Numbered from the stretch's first letter, positions 9,689 to 18,668 are shown. The stretch: 64,000 bases of DNA from Lactiplantibacillus paraplantarum (GCF_003641145.1 NZ_CP032744.1:248001-312000); one strand, 5' to 3'. Translations and numbers: made by a program. The notes: a model not told the origin generated them from the sequence alone.

Positions 9689-11083
9689 ATGAAATCAGCA
9701 AAAACGAAGGATCACGCTAAGATGAAAGCCGCCGAAGAAAAGGCGATTCATTCAACGGGTGCCGATAGTAAGAGCTTGGACGAAGTCAATGGGAGTGTCC
9801 GGGTCCCTAAGGATGCCAATTTCTGGCGAACCTTAATTGCCTACACTGGACCGGGCGCACTAGTAGCAGTTGGTTACATGGATCCAGGGAACTGGATCAC
9901 ATCAATTGCCGGTGGCTCACAATATAAATATGCGTTACTTTCTGTGATTCTGTTATCAAGTTTAATTGCCATGTTGTTACAAGCAATGGCGGCTCGTCTG
10001 GGGATTGTGACGGGTAAAGATTTAGCACAACTGACACGGGAACGAACGTCAAAGGGAATGGGTATTTTTCTGTGGGTCGTCACTGAATTGGCGATTATGG
10101 CCACGGATGTTGCTGAAATTATCGGTTCTGGGATTGCTTTGAAGTTATTATTCGGATTTCCACTAATTGTTGGTATTTTAATTACCACGGCCGATGTTTT
10201 GATTCTGTTATTATTAATGAAGCTTGGTTTTCGGAAAATTGAGGCAATCGTGGCAACTTTAGTCGCGGTGATCCTCTTCGTCTTCTTATATGAAGTGATT
10301 ATTTCACAGCCTAACGTTCCTGAAATGTTAAAGGGCTATGTCCCAACGAGTCGGATTGTCAGCAACCGTTCCATGTTATTCTTAGCACTGGGGATTGTTG
10401 GTGCAACGGTTATGCCACATAACTTGTACTTGGGTTCGTCGATTTCACAAACCCGCCAAGTTGATCGCAGTGATGAAAAAGAAGTTGCTAAGGCCGTTAA
10501 GTTCACGACGATTGATTCTAATATTCAATTAACGGTGGCGTTTGTTGTCAATAGTTTGCTGTTGATCTTAGGTGCAGCGTTGTTCTTCGGTACTAAGGGC
10601 GACCTTGGCCGGTTCGTTGACTTATACAACGCTCTTGGCAATAGCAAAGTGGTCGGCTCGATTGCGAGTCCGCTACTCAGTATGTTGTTTGCGATTGCAC
10701 TATTATCTTCTGGTCAAAGTTCAACAATTACGGGAACCTTGTCAGGCCAAATCATCATGGAAGGTTTTATCCGGTTGAAGATGCCACTCTGGGCACAACG
10801 GTTATTAACTCGGTTGATTTCGGTCACACCAGTGTTAGCCTTTGCTATTTATTACCATGGTAACGAAGCGAAGATTGAAGATTTACTGACAATGTCACAA
10901 GTCTTCCTAAGTATTGCATTGCCATTTGCTATGATTCCGTTGGTAATGTATACAAGTAACCGGGCGCTGATGGGGAATTTCACCAATCGCGTTTGGGTTA
11001 AATGGACGGCTTGGATTGTGACGGTCATTTTAATTATTTTAAACATTTATCTTATTTTACAGACAGTTGGTCTAGTCAAGTAA
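9689..11083 (+). CDS. mntH: Nramp-family Mn2+/divalent metal transporter (MntH)
   Basis: The 464-residue polytopic membrane protein has both Nramp metal-site signatures: DPGNW in the first transmembrane helix and [10 protein letters not shown] in the sixth. The family imports Mn2+ (and Fe2+, Cd2+) with protons across the cytoplasmic membrane. L. plantarum accumulates millimolar manganese in place of superoxide dismutase and has several mntH paralogues; which one this is cannot be told here. The N-terminal ~45 residues are charged and cytoplasmic. RBS AGAGAGG precedes ATG 9689. It is transcribed alone between its own promoter and a bidirectional terminator. Confidence 0.92.
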   Translation: MKSAKTKDHAKMKAAEEKAIHSTGADSKSLDEVNGSVRVPKDANFWRTLIAYTGPGALVAVGYMDPGNWITSIAGGSQYKYALLSVILLSSLIAMLLQAMAARLGIVTGKDLAQLTRERTSKGMGIFLWVVTELAIMATDVAEIIGSGIALKLLFGFPLIVGILITTADVLILLLLMKLGFRKIEAIVATLVAVILFVFLYEVIISQPNVPEMLKGYVPTSRIVSNRSMLFLALGIVGATVMPHNLYLGSSISQTRQVDRSDEKEVAKAVKFTTIDSNIQLTVAFVVNSLLLILGAALFFGTKGDLGRFVDLYNALGNSKVVGSIASPLLSMLFAIALLSSGQSSTITGTLSGQIIMEGFIRLKMPLWAQRLLTRLISVTPVLAFAIYYHGNEAKIEDLLTMSQVFLSIALPFAMIPLVMYTSNRALMGNFTNRVWVKWTAWIVTVILIILNIYLILQTVGLVK

Positions 11084-11099
11084 GTCGAAAACGAAAAAA

Positions 11100-11133
11100 C
11101 GCGTTGCTACTAATTCGGTAGGAACGCGGTTTT
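11100..11133. terminator. Bidirectional terminator between mntH and a convergent gene
   Basis: CGCGTTGCTAC (11100-11110) pairs with GTAGGAACGCG (11118-11128), flanked by A and T runs, so it can act in both directions. It overlaps the last codons of the reverse-strand gene. Confidence 0.75.
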
Positions 11134-11751
11134 TGTTGGCTGGATGGTGAAGGGGGTAGCAGTTATTAAATTTGTTAAACAGGGCAATAAACCAGTTTCG
11201 AGGTCATATAAGTCGTGGACACATTCACGCGGTTGGTCATGTTCAGCCATTTTAAGTAGTTGAGACTGGGTGAATTGGCACTGATTGGCTGGGAGAATTA
11301 GGTCCGGATGACTATGCCGGGCTAGGGGCTGTGCATGGTCGTGAACCAAGTAAGCAAAGTTGGGAGCGGTGTTGAGAATTAGCGTTAAAACACTAATTTC
11401 GCTTGGATCTAACTGATTGGCCAATTGGTTGGTTTGGCTCGAGGAGTAGACCATCGCAGCGTATACTTGCGGAGCAATCTCAGGTAGTTGGTGGCTGGGC
11501 GGTGTCAGAGTGACCGTCAAGCCTAACTGCCAGCTAGCGAGTAATAAGCTGGGAATGGTAACGACTTGGGCTGGGCTTAGCAAGATTGCTTGACCTGCGT
11601 GAACATTTTGTTGTTGTAAACTGGTTTCACATAGGGCCAAATCTTCGAGCATATCGGCCCCGGTATACCAGTTACCATTTAAGTCTTTCAGGACTGGTTC
11701 GGCGTATTGGCGTTGCAATTGACGGGTGATTGCCTTAGTAAGTTGACTCAT
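11110..11751 (-). CDS. AMP-binding-like protein, N-terminal portion only
   Basis: The 213-residue protein resembles the N-terminal subdomain of adenylate-forming enzymes: WYTGADMLEDLALCETSLQQ followed by GQAILLSPAQVVTIPSLLLA, as in acyl-CoA ligases that scan for an unoccupied substrate. The P-loop motif (YTSGTTGxPK type) and the C-terminal lid are absent, so catalysis as a normal ligase is not expected. No decayed continuation is visible downstream, where the gene ends in a terminator. It could be a stand-alone derivative or old truncation. RBS-like AGGAGG precedes ATG 11751. It is the last gene of a reverse-strand group with two small genes upstream. Confidence 0.5.
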   Translation of the reverse strand: MSQLTKAITRQLQRQYAEPVLKDLNGNWYTGADMLEDLALCETSLQQQNVHAGQAILLSPAQVVTIPSLLLASWQLGLTVTLTPPSHQLPEIAPQVYAAMVYSSSQTNQLANQLDPSEISVLTLILNTAPNFAYLVHDHAQPLARHSHPDLILPANQCQFTQSQLLKMAEHDQPRECVHDLYDLETGLLPCLTNLITATPFTIQPTKTAFLPN

Positions 11752-11786
11752 CGCGGGGCCTCCTTTTGTAATTGTCAGAGTGGGGG

Positions 11787-12092
11787 TTACTTAGCGTTAG
11801 TTAGATACTTCATTTTGGTGATACTTTGACTGCTGGCGTCGATCGTAGCTAGAACTTGATTTTGAGACGATTTAACAATGAGTTTAGTTGGTTGAGGAGT
11901 TAAATTATGCTTAGGTTGGTGCGTGCTGGCACCGGTGGCTAGGTTAGTATCACGAGTGACTTTGTTAACTAGAGTGGATGAAGTTGGTTCAGAATTAGTA
12001 ACGGTCGTATCAGCAGAGGCAGAGACTGAAGTGGCAAATAAGGTTCCGGCGGCCATCAAAGTAATCGTTAGTTTTTTTAACATGTTATTCAT
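11787..12092 (-). CDS. Small secreted protein of unknown function
   Basis: Protein of 101 residues from ATG 12092 (AAAGGAG upstream); an alternative TTG lies 9 nt earlier. MNNMLKKLTITLMAAGTLFATSVSASA is a standard signal peptide with an Ala-x-Ala cleavage region. The mature part is about 70 residues, Ser/Thr/Asn-rich, with no Cys, no LPxTG and no recognised domain. It is probably released or loosely wall-bound. It lies between two other reverse-strand genes, spacing 35 nt to the next and 57 nt from the previous, so possibly one transcript. Confidence 0.65.
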   Translation of the reverse strand: MNNMLKKLTITLMAAGTLFATSVSASADTTVTNSEPTSSTLVNKVTRDTNLATGASTHQPKHNLTPQPTKLIVKSSQNQVLATIDASSQSITKMKYLTNAK

Positions 12093-12149
12093 AATAATCA
12101 AACTCCTTTTAGTTGTTATTATTTAGTTACGAGCGCAGTGGGATGACAA

Positions 12150-12401
12150 TTATTGTGCGGTTGGCATTAGCCAGTCGTTGGAAAGTAGCTGATGAAAGTG
12201 GCGGCCAAGTGGTACCCATAATTGGGACTTGCGAATATTCTTTAATGTATCCCAAAATAGTGGATCTTGTAGTTGGTCATCGCTAAGTTTAACTTTGACG
12301 AACTCACCGTCTTCCGTTTTGGCGATGACGAGTGGGTACGTAACTTTGACTAGTTGGACAGCAGTGATATTTTTAATTTTTGGATCAGTATCTAATAACA
12401 T
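12150..12401 (-). CDS. Small hypothetical cytoplasmic protein
   Basis: Protein of 83 residues, with AAGGAG properly spaced before ATG 12401. No membrane segment, signal peptide or recognised motif; mixed charged and hydrophobic pattern (VTYPLVIAKTEDGEFVKVKL) suggests a small beta-rich fold. It is first of the three-gene reverse group 12401-11110. Function unknown. Confidence 0.6.
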   Translation of the reverse strand: MLLDTDPKIKNITAVQLVKVTYPLVIAKTEDGEFVKVKLSDDQLQDPLFWDTLKNIRKSQLWVPLGRHFHQLLSNDWLMPTAQ

Positions 12402-12781
12402 ATTTATAGCTCCTTAGTTGGTATGAGTCAGTTTTTGTTTTTGAAATTAATTTTTAAGTTGGTTGGTTTGATTGAATGACTATAGTTTACCGACAATTTG
12501 GCAAGGTAACTATCGACTTTCCATAAACTTTATCTAAGAAATTCTTAGATTCGAGCTTAGATTGCGTGATTAGGGCCGTTACGTTGCGATTGACGGTATT
12601 ATAAAAGCTAGTTTTAGACGTTAAAAAGCGTCAAAAACTAGCTTGATATTGATAAAGGGTATTGTACTAGTTAATTTGTCATGAATCATGATTAAAAATG
12701 GCCATTTATAAGTTTAAAAGCTACCAGCTGAGACACAGTGAAAAGCGTGCAATTTAACGAAAAATCACTTGATTAGCGCGT
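12402..12781. other. Gene-free stretch with a long hairpin
   Basis: No coding frame is supported. It holds an inverted repeat: AAGCTAGTTTTAGACG (12605-12620) against CGTCAAAAACTAGCTT (12629-12644), one mismatch, loop about 8 nt. A short T run follows only on the reverse strand, so if it terminates anything it is reverse transcription arriving from the two-component operon about 1 kb away. Confidence 0.5.
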
Positions 12782-13060
12782 TCTACACCGGCTTCCAGGC
12801 ATTCCTGCCAATTGCTGGAACGTGGTGGACACAGATTTGAGCCGAAGCCCACGTCTCAAATACTGGTCTTCCACGCCCTAATGCCATATTGACGAAACGT
12901 GTTCGGGTCAGACCAGGACTTCCGGTTAGCTACGCTATGACGCCAAGCGGAAGCCCGCCGCTTAACGCCCTAGCTAGGCTAATCCTCAGTCCCAACCCGT
13001 CTGAACCGCACACTCTTAAATCACTGAGCATTGTCAGAAATACCTTCCAGCCGGGATCGT
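12782..13060 (+). repeat. Dispersed repeat family A, copy 1
   Basis: About 280 bp closely matching 43487-43770: both contain GCCAATTGCTGG, ACTGGTCTT, GAAACGTGTTCGG, ACGCTATGACG, CCTAGCT and TCCTCAGTCCCAACCCGTCT in the same order and orientation. It is more GC-rich than its surroundings and has no conserved reading frame. Confidence 0.8.
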
Positions 13061-13319
13061 GTTTGAATGCAGTTATTGATGGGCTCAACTTTAATTAAAC
13101 TAGTCGTTGTTTCATATACAGCAACAGCTTAAACTGTAATTGTTTGGGGTTGGCAATAACTGCAATCAGCTATTCGTTTTTTAGTTACCATGCTAATATT
13201 TAAGCGTTTCAAACCAGTAGATTCAGACTAATGCCATGGTTAGCTAAAAGTTCCACACAACAAATATTCCACAATCAATTGTATCAAGGCGCGTGATTGT
13301 TTATCAGCCATTCGAGCGG

Positions 13320-13600
13320 CCCGCTGAAACGTGCTCGTTTTCAACCCGTGGCCCCTCACAGGCTTTCAGACTGGAGGGGCTGGGTGACAATGCTCAGTAG
13401 CCAAATTATTCTTAGTTGGAAGTGGGTTGCTTCCGGCTTAGAATAAGACTCGTATTTGAGATGACGTGGGTTGGGCGTTAGCTCAAATCGACGTCGGCTA
13501 CGTTCCAGCAATTGGCACCCAGCCCCGGAGGTCGGCATAGGGCGCGCATACGCTGAGGAATAGTAAGCCAACTAACTGGCACGTTTTAATCATGATTTGT
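13320..13600 (-). repeat. Dispersed repeat family A, inverted mosaic copy
   Basis: Read on the reverse strand, 13370-13525 repeats the first half of copy 1: GCCAATTGCTGGAACGT, then GATTTGAG, CTCAAATAC, and CTGAGCATTGTC. The flanks 13326-13360 (GAAACGTGCTCG, CCCTCACA) match the 53.6-kb repeats. The stretch 13530-13590 matches the tail of the 43.8-kb copy in forward orientation. It therefore looks rearranged from several family segments. Confidence 0.65.
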
Positions 13601-13632
13601 ACCAAATAATAACTAGCACAATGCATAAAGAG

Positions 13633-15015
13633 TTATTTAGTTATTGGCCAGCTGATTGTAAAGATACTACCAGTTGGCTGGTTATTGGTAATCTTAATGG
13701 TAGCCTGATTTAAGGTTACCAATTGCTGAACAATTGCTAGCCCCAGGCCACTTCCTTCAACTGTCTGTGATCGTGATTGGTCAACTCGATAGAAGCGTTG
13801 AAAGACGGCTTGTTTTTGATCATCTGGAATGCCCTCACCATGATCAGCCACGGCTAGTTCGACCGCTTGACTAGTTTGTTGCAAGCTTAACCTGATTGGT
13901 TGATCATGCGGTGAATACTTATGGGCATTGTCGAGTAGTGCCACAACGATTTGTTGGATCATCTCAGCATTGCCTTGAACGCAAATATCGGGTTCAATTG
14001 CGAGCTCTAGAGGCTGGTCAATTGATGGTTGATAGTGTTCGCCCAATGTCAATATTAAGTGGGATAAATCCTGATTAGTTAAAACTAATTTGGCGCGGTC
14101 AGCTCGTGACAAATGAAGTAGATTTTCAATCAAATGCTGCATTCGTAAAGATTCTTCGTCGATGAATTGCAGTGATTCGGGAATTACTTCTGGATGAGCG
14201 TCACCGCGCCGCCGAATTAAGCTAAGGTTACCCCGAATTGCTGCAATTGGGGTTCGCAATTCGTGGGAGGCGTCTGAAATGAATTGACGTTCATGCTGTA
14301 AACGTTGATTTTGTGTGACTAATAATTCGTTGAAAGCTTGTCCTAAATCATTGATTTCGCGGGGGCTGGCCGGCACATCTAAGGTGGGCTGATCACTGTC
14401 GGGATTGTTCGAAGTATACCTGGTTGCATGCAGTAACTTGATTGTTGGGTCACTCAAGCGAAGTGCTAGTCGGTGAGCCCACCACGTTCCTAGGGCTAGT
14501 GCTACACAGGTAACAGCGATCATTAATAAAATCAAGATAAAGAGACTATTCATCAAACGCCGCAAACTGACCCACAGTTGGTAAGTATTATGGCCGTCTT
14601 TTTCGCTATAGGATAGGAAAAAACCAAATCCTCGTACATAAACGAGTGGACCAAGCAGTTTAGTCTGTTGTTTGGCAAAGAATGCTTTAGATGAGGGCGT
14701 CGTAATAATCGTCCGTTTGGTTTTAGTAGCCGTAGTCAAAGTCGCTTTTTTGGTTGTTACTCGAATAAAAGCCGGTTGTTTCGTATTCCGGGTCGTTGTA
14801 TTGTTCCATTGAATAAAACTGGGGACGTCTTTGATATTAGCCTGATTGAGACTAGTCATCAGGTCACGAGCTTCCCGGGTTGTATTAACGGTTTGTTGGG
14901 TTCCAACCATAATTAGTGTAATCAGGCTTATGAGCAAAGTAATTGTTAGCATTAGCCGTCGAATAGCCTTGTTAATGAGCTGCTCATAGGTGGGGATGGT
15001 TTTAATTTTGGACAT
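13633..15015 (-). CDS. Sensor histidine kinase of a two-component system
   Basis: The 460-residue protein has transmembrane helices at about residues 20-42 and 155-178 enclosing an extracytoplasmic sensor of about 110 residues rich in Thr/Lys. A HAMP-like linker follows, then H-box FISDASHELRTPIAAIRG, N-box LLDNAHKYSPHD, G1 DHGEGIPDD and G2 GSGLGLAIV. It autophosphorylates on His and passes phosphate to the adjacent regulator, with which it overlaps by 14 nt. The layout matches OmpR/PhoR-type pairs. The stimulus cannot be deduced; the sensor domain is not a recognised type. Confidence 0.93.
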   Translation of the reverse strand: MSKIKTIPTYEQLINKAIRRLMLTITLLISLITLIMVGTQQTVNTTREARDLMTSLNQANIKDVPSFIQWNNTTTRNTKQPAFIRVTTKKATLTTATKTKRTIITTPSSKAFFAKQQTKLLGPLVYVRGFGFFLSYSEKDGHNTYQLWVSLRRLMNSLFILILLMIAVTCVALALGTWWAHRLALRLSDPTIKLLHATRYTSNNPDSDQPTLDVPASPREINDLGQAFNELLVTQNQRLQHERQFISDASHELRTPIAAIRGNLSLIRRRGDAHPEVIPESLQFIDEESLRMQHLIENLLHLSRADRAKLVLTNQDLSHLILTLGEHYQPSIDQPLELAIEPDICVQGNAEMIQQIVVALLDNAHKYSPHDQPIRLSLQQTSQAVELAVADHGEGIPDDQKQAVFQRFYRVDQSRSQTVEGSGLGLAIVQQLVTLNQATIKITNNQPTGSIFTISWPITK

Positions 15016-15706
15016 CAGACATCGGCTCCCTTAGTTTGTACCCGACGCCTCGTACGGTCTGAATTAACGGGGCTGCACCGGGGGATGTGATTTTATTGCG
15101 TAAATAGCCGACATAAACATCAACGACATTTTGTTGGCCAAGAAAGTCAGCACCCCAGACTTGGTCGAGCAAGTCATCACGCGTAAAAACTTCGTCGGGG
15201 TGAGCCAAGAAGAATTGAAGCAGATCGTATTCGCGATGCGTCAAGGTAATCTCTGAGTCAGCATTCGTGACTCGGTGCGCTTTAGTGTCTAATTGAATAT
15301 CGTCAAGCTGGTAGACTTGATTAGGTTCGACTTGATTTTCAATCCGTCGTTGAATGACGCGGATTCGCGCCAACAATTCTTCAATTTCAAATGGCTTGGT
15401 AATGTAGTCGTCGGCTCCGTTATCTAGTCCAGCGACCTTATCGCCGACGTAATCGCGTGCAGTCATAATGATTACCGGTACCTGATCATGCTTGCGAATG
15501 CGGCGAAGAACTTCCATGCCGTCAAGTTTTGGTAACATCCAGTCCAGCAGGATGAGCAGTAATTCATTTTGATGCGCCTGGTAGGTTGCCATCGCAGCTA
15601 GTCCATCAGCTGCTACTAAAACGTTAAAATCTTCAAATTGAAGTTCTTTAGTGAGGTACCCAGATAGTCCGTCTTCATCTTCAACAATTAAAATCGTGTT
15701 TTTCAA
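15002..15706 (-). CDS. OmpR-family response regulator
   Basis: Protein of 234 residues. TTG 15706 is preferred because AGGAGGAGT lies directly before it; a further ATG 24 nt upstream overlaps that site. Receiver domain: acidic pocket VEDED, phospho-acceptor Asp in LLDWMLPKLDG, switch Thr in IIMTARD, and Lys in YITKPFE. The C-terminal winged helix contains LTHREYDLLQFFLAHP and the recognition segment QNVVDVYVGYLRNKI. It acts as a DNA-binding transcription factor when phosphorylated by the kinase encoded just downstream. First gene of a two-gene operon. Confidence 0.94.
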   Translation of the reverse strand: MKNTILIVEDEDGLSGYLTKELQFEDFNVLVAADGLAAMATYQAHQNELLLILLDWMLPKLDGMEVLRRIRKHDQVPVIIMTARDYVGDKVAGLDNGADDYITKPFEIEELLARIRVIQRRIENQVEPNQVYQLDDIQLDTKAHRVTNADSEITLTHREYDLLQFFLAHPDEVFTRDDLLDQVWGADFLGQQNVVDVYVGYLRNKITSPGAAPLIQTVRGVGYKLREPMSDVQN

Positions 15707-15873
15707 TGTCGTACTCCTCCTAATAACCATAGTTTGTGTTTAATTATAGCGAATAATTATGACGGTTTTCCGATATTTTGACTTATTTTTGTGGATTTAT
15801 GTGAACTGAATGAAAGCGATGTGGGACTTATGCTAAAATTGGACTATGAAAAATGGAAGGTAAGTGAGCAAAA

Positions 15874-16161
15874 ATGGGACTTTTTCGTGACGCCATGCAA
15901 GCGCTCTATCACAGTGGTCATTATGGTTATAACATCAATGTAAAAAAGACGGCGCCGGCCGTTGATCCTAAGGAAGTACCAGCGATTGCAGCGTTAGGTC
16001 GTATTAATCGGACCCCTAATTTTAAGACATGGTCGGTTGATTCGCCTTATAAGACAGCCGAATTTACGACTAAGTTAACCGCAGCAGTGGCAACTTGCGA
16101 TTTAGAAATGCAGGATATTGAAATTAAGCCTCAGATTGATGGTCGCTGGGGTGATCAATAA
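15874..16161 (+). CDS. Hypothetical protein, 95 residues
   Basis: Start ATG 15874 has GGAAGGTAAGTG upstream, and an extended -10 (TGCTAAAAT near 15,830) lies about 40 bp before. The sequence is soluble, with one Cys and aromatic residues near the N-terminus (YHSGHYGYNINV), no signal peptide and no membrane helix. I do not recognise a family. It directly precedes the rpiR gene (80 nt) across a candidate operator, so it is probably a separate unit. Confidence 0.6.
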   Translation: MGLFRDAMQALYHSGHYGYNINVKKTAPAVDPKEVPAIAALGRINRTPNFKTWSVDSPYKTAEFTTKLTAAVATCDLEMQDIEIKPQIDGRWGDQ

Positions 16162-16178
16162 GTGGAATTTGTTCCCAC
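16162..16178. promoter_or_regulatory. Palindrome, candidate RpiR operator upstream of the regulator
   Basis: GTGGAATTTGTTCCCAC is an imperfect inverted repeat. Its core GGAATTTGTTC recurs in inverted orientation at 17014-17024 before the PTS gene. It lies 64 bp before the rpiR start, a position suited to autoregulation. Confidence 0.55.
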
Positions 16179-16241
16179 GAATTCTAATCGTTGTATTAAT
16201 TTAGTTTTAGACCAATTAATCAATTGTAACGGGGTGAGTCG

Positions 16242-16973
16242 ATGTTTTCGTACGATCAAGTCCAGCAGTTAAATCGCTTGGAAATTGAAATTTATAAATA
16301 TATTGTGGGTCATCCTGTTGAAGTTAGCACCATGACGATTCGGCAGTTAGCAGAACATAGTCACGTGTCAGCAACGACGATTTTGCGTTTTTTGAAACAC
16401 ATGGGTTACGACGGCTACGCAGAATTCAAGTTCACCTTAAAAGAACAGTTGCGGCAAGATGCGACGCAACCATTAGCACAGACAGTCGTTCCAATGCGGA
16501 CGTTCTTTGATCGCATGAACCTTCCTGATATCACGGCTAAGCTTCACCAGGTAGCAGCGTTTGTTCATCAGGCGCGGATGGTGGTGTTAATTGGATCAGG
16601 AACGAGTGCGGGTTTAGCCGCGTATGGAAGTCATTTGTTGGCCAACTTTGGCTTATATAGTTTGATAATCAGTGATACGAGTCAGCCACATCCAGTTCAG
16701 CAGCAAGATTTGTCGGACACCGTTTTCTTGGCCCTATCGGTATCTGGTGAGTCTGAAGATATTATTGAACAAAGTATTTATTACCGACAAAATGGTGCTA
16801 AAGTGGTTGCCATTACAGCTAGTAGCCATTCAACGTTGGCGGGAATCGCGGATGTGGTATTAACTTACGACACGCCGGAAGTTCAGGCAATCAGTGGCGG
16901 TAGCACGTTGTCACAGTTGCCGGTGATTTATTATTTGGAACAATTAGCGATGATTGTCCAGCCGTTAACATAA
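16242..16973 (+). CDS. MurR/RpiR-family transcriptional regulator
   Basis: The 243-residue protein has the family's two domains: N-terminal HTH_6 (TIRQLAEHSHVSATTILRFLKHMGYDGYAEFKFTLKE, about residues 25-70) and a SIS phosphosugar-binding domain (about 105-235) with VLIGSGTSAGLAAYGSHLLA and LSVSGESEDIIEQ. The family senses phosphosugars and controls sugar uptake or amino-sugar genes. A PTS permease follows 302 nt downstream, and similar palindromes stand before both genes, which suggests local control. RBS GGGGTGAG before ATG 16242. Confidence 0.9.
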   Translation: MFSYDQVQQLNRLEIEIYKYIVGHPVEVSTMTIRQLAEHSHVSATTILRFLKHMGYDGYAEFKFTLKEQLRQDATQPLAQTVVPMRTFFDRMNLPDITAKLHQVAAFVHQARMVVLIGSGTSAGLAAYGSHLLANFGLYSLIISDTSQPHPVQQQDLSDTVFLALSVSGESEDIIEQSIYYRQNGAKVVAITASSHSTLAGIADVVLTYDTPEVQAISGGSTLSQLPVIYYLEQLAMIVQPLT

Positions 16974-16991
16974 ATGAATGCCAAACCAATC

Positions 16992-17024
16992 TATGGAATA
17001 TGTTCCATAATTAGAACAAATTCC
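16992..17024. promoter_or_regulatory. Paired palindromic sites upstream of the PTS gene
   Basis: TATGGAATATGTTCCATA (16992-17009) is a near-perfect 18-bp palindrome. GAACAAATTCC (17014-17024) is the exact reverse complement of the core found before rpiR. Likely binding sites for the upstream RpiR regulator; this is inference from location and recurrence. Confidence 0.55.
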
Positions 17025-17165
17025 GATAAAAGGAACACCAACCATTTTATCGTGAAAGGGTATACATTTCGGCGATGACAGGTATAATGAATTTTGTAGG
17101 AAACGTATTCATGGGTACAAATGTCAGATGACTGGACTACTTTGTAACGGACTAACTCAATTTTA

Positions 17166-17179
17166 TGTAAACGGTTAAC
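17166..17179 (+). promoter_or_regulatory. Weak cre-like sequence before the PTS gene
   Basis: TGTAAACGGTTAAC matches the catabolite-responsive element consensus TGWAANCGNTNWCA except for its last two bases. It lies 97 bp before the start codon. CcpA control is common for PTS genes, but the match is imperfect. Confidence 0.3.
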
Positions 17180-17275
17180 TGTTAGTTAATCGTTGGCTTA
17201 CTTAAATTATTTTGATTATCCGGGGACGTTCGTTGCACGAATACGTGAGATTAAATTATTCTAGGGGGTCACGAC

Positions 17276-18598
17276 ATGAGCGAAAACAATAAGTCGAGCT
17301 TTGTTAATGACCGACTTGTCCCTTTCTTTGGTAAGATTGCTGGATCTCGTCACCTAATTGCCTTACGTGATGGGATGACATTAGCGGTACCAATGATTAT
17401 TATCGGGTCGGTCTTCATGATTATTGCGCAATTCCCTATCAAGGGTTATCAGACCTTTATGGCCAACACCTTTGGTTCGAATTGGGCAACGATCGTTCAA
17501 TATCCAACTAACGCATCGTTCCATATTATGGGACTGATTGCAGTTATTGGGATTTCTTATAACTTGGCCAAGAGTTATAAAGTTGATCCAATTTCTGCTT
17601 CCATTGTTTCGTTAGGTGCTTGGTTCTTAACGATTCCACTAAACACCGACAAGGCCGGTGCGTTATGGGTACCGTTAACCCAACTTGATTCAGCTGGGTT
17701 ATTCACGGCACTACTGATTGGATTGTTTATTACTGATTTTTACGTCTTCATGGTTCACCGTAACTGGACGATCAAGATGCCTGATAGTGTGCCACCGGCT
17801 GTCAGCAACTCGTTTGCTGCCTTAGTTCCTGGGTTTGTTATCTTGTTCTTGATGTGGTTACTTCGGTTAGCCGTTGAAGCATCACCAATGCAAAGTATTC
17901 CAAATGTGATTTCATTCGTCTTGGCAAAACCGTTGGGCCTGTTAAGTAACACGTTACCAGGAGCCTTGGTTGCTGAATTCGTCGTATGTATTCTTTGGAT
18001 TTTCGGGATCCACGGTGCTAACGTGGTTTCTGGGGTTATGCAACCAATCTGGCTAGCTGCGATGTCACAAAATGCGGCAGCTTTAAAGGCCGGTAAGGCT
18101 TTACCAAACGTTGTCACGCAACAATTCTTTGATAACTTTGTCCACATGGGTGGTTCTGGTGCGACGCTTGGGTTAGCCTTTATGATTGCTTTTGTTTCAC
18201 GGAGTGCTGAATTCAAGACATTAGGTAAGTTGATTATTGGTCCTGCCATTTTCAACATCAATGAACCGATCGTCTTTGGGTTACCAATCGTTATGAACTA
18301 TCGGATGGCCATTCCATTTATTGCGGCACCGTTAGTTAACGTTACGACGACGTACTTTGCAATGTCGACTGGCTTAGTTGCTAAGACTGTTGGGGTCATG
18401 GTTCCTTGGACCACGCCGCCAATTATCTCTGGTTACTTGGCAACCATGCATATTTCTGGTGCTGTATTACAAATCGTTAATATTGTACTTGATGGTGCGA
18501 TTTACTACTTCTTCTTCAAGGCCCTAGATCGTGATAAGGTTAAAGAAGAAAAGACCTTCGCTGCCAAGGAAGCTGCTGGTGAAACAGTTAAAGCTTAA
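17276..18598 (+). CDS. PTS EIIC permease, cellobiose/lactose (Lac) family
   Basis: The 440-residue polytopic protein has the CelB/LicC hallmarks: N-terminal LRDGMTLAVPMIIIGSVFMI, the central FGIHGANVVSGVMQPI, and the substrate-site segment FNINEPIVFGLPIVMN with the conserved NEP. It translocates and helps phosphorylate a beta-glucoside or aryl-glucoside-type sugar. No EIIA, EIIB or phospho-glycosidase gene is next to it, so it must borrow these parts from another locus. RBS AGGGGG precedes ATG 17276. A long leader carries two palindromes and a -10-like TATAAT (17083-17088). It ends at a strong terminator. Confidence 0.92.
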   Translation: MSENNKSSFVNDRLVPFFGKIAGSRHLIALRDGMTLAVPMIIIGSVFMIIAQFPIKGYQTFMANTFGSNWATIVQYPTNASFHIMGLIAVIGISYNLAKSYKVDPISASIVSLGAWFLTIPLNTDKAGALWVPLTQLDSAGLFTALLIGLFITDFYVFMVHRNWTIKMPDSVPPAVSNSFAALVPGFVILFLMWLLRLAVEASPMQSIPNVISFVLAKPLGLLSNTLPGALVAEFVVCILWIFGIHGANVVSGVMQPIWLAAMSQNAAALKAGKALPNVVTQQFFDNFVHMGGSGATLGLAFMIAFVSRSAEFKTLGKLIIGPAIFNINEPIVFGLPIVMNYRMAIPFIAAPLVNVTTTYFAMSTGLVAKTVGVMVPWTTPPIISGYLATMHISGAVLQIVNIVLDGAIYYFFFKALDRDKVKEEKTFAAKEAAGETVKA

Positions 18599-18620
18599 TT
18601 TATGATTGTGTAGTGATGAA

Positions 18621-18668
18621 TACCACACTTAGCAGATTGTTCTCAAATCTGCTAAGCGTGGTATTTTT
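18621..18668 (+). terminator. Terminator after the PTS gene
   Basis: TACCAC-ACTTAGCAGATT and its complement ending in GCGTGGTA form a long stem with a short loop, followed by TTTTTG. Confidence 0.85.

Noticed and set aside
12889..13098. Open frame of 69 codons within repeat copy 1
   Set aside because: The corresponding frame is interrupted in the 43.7-kb copy, no ribosome-binding site is present, and its sequence lies wholly inside a non-coding repeat.
13356..13571. Reverse-strand open frame of 71 codons
   Set aside because: It lies in the rearranged repeat, without start signal or protein-like composition.
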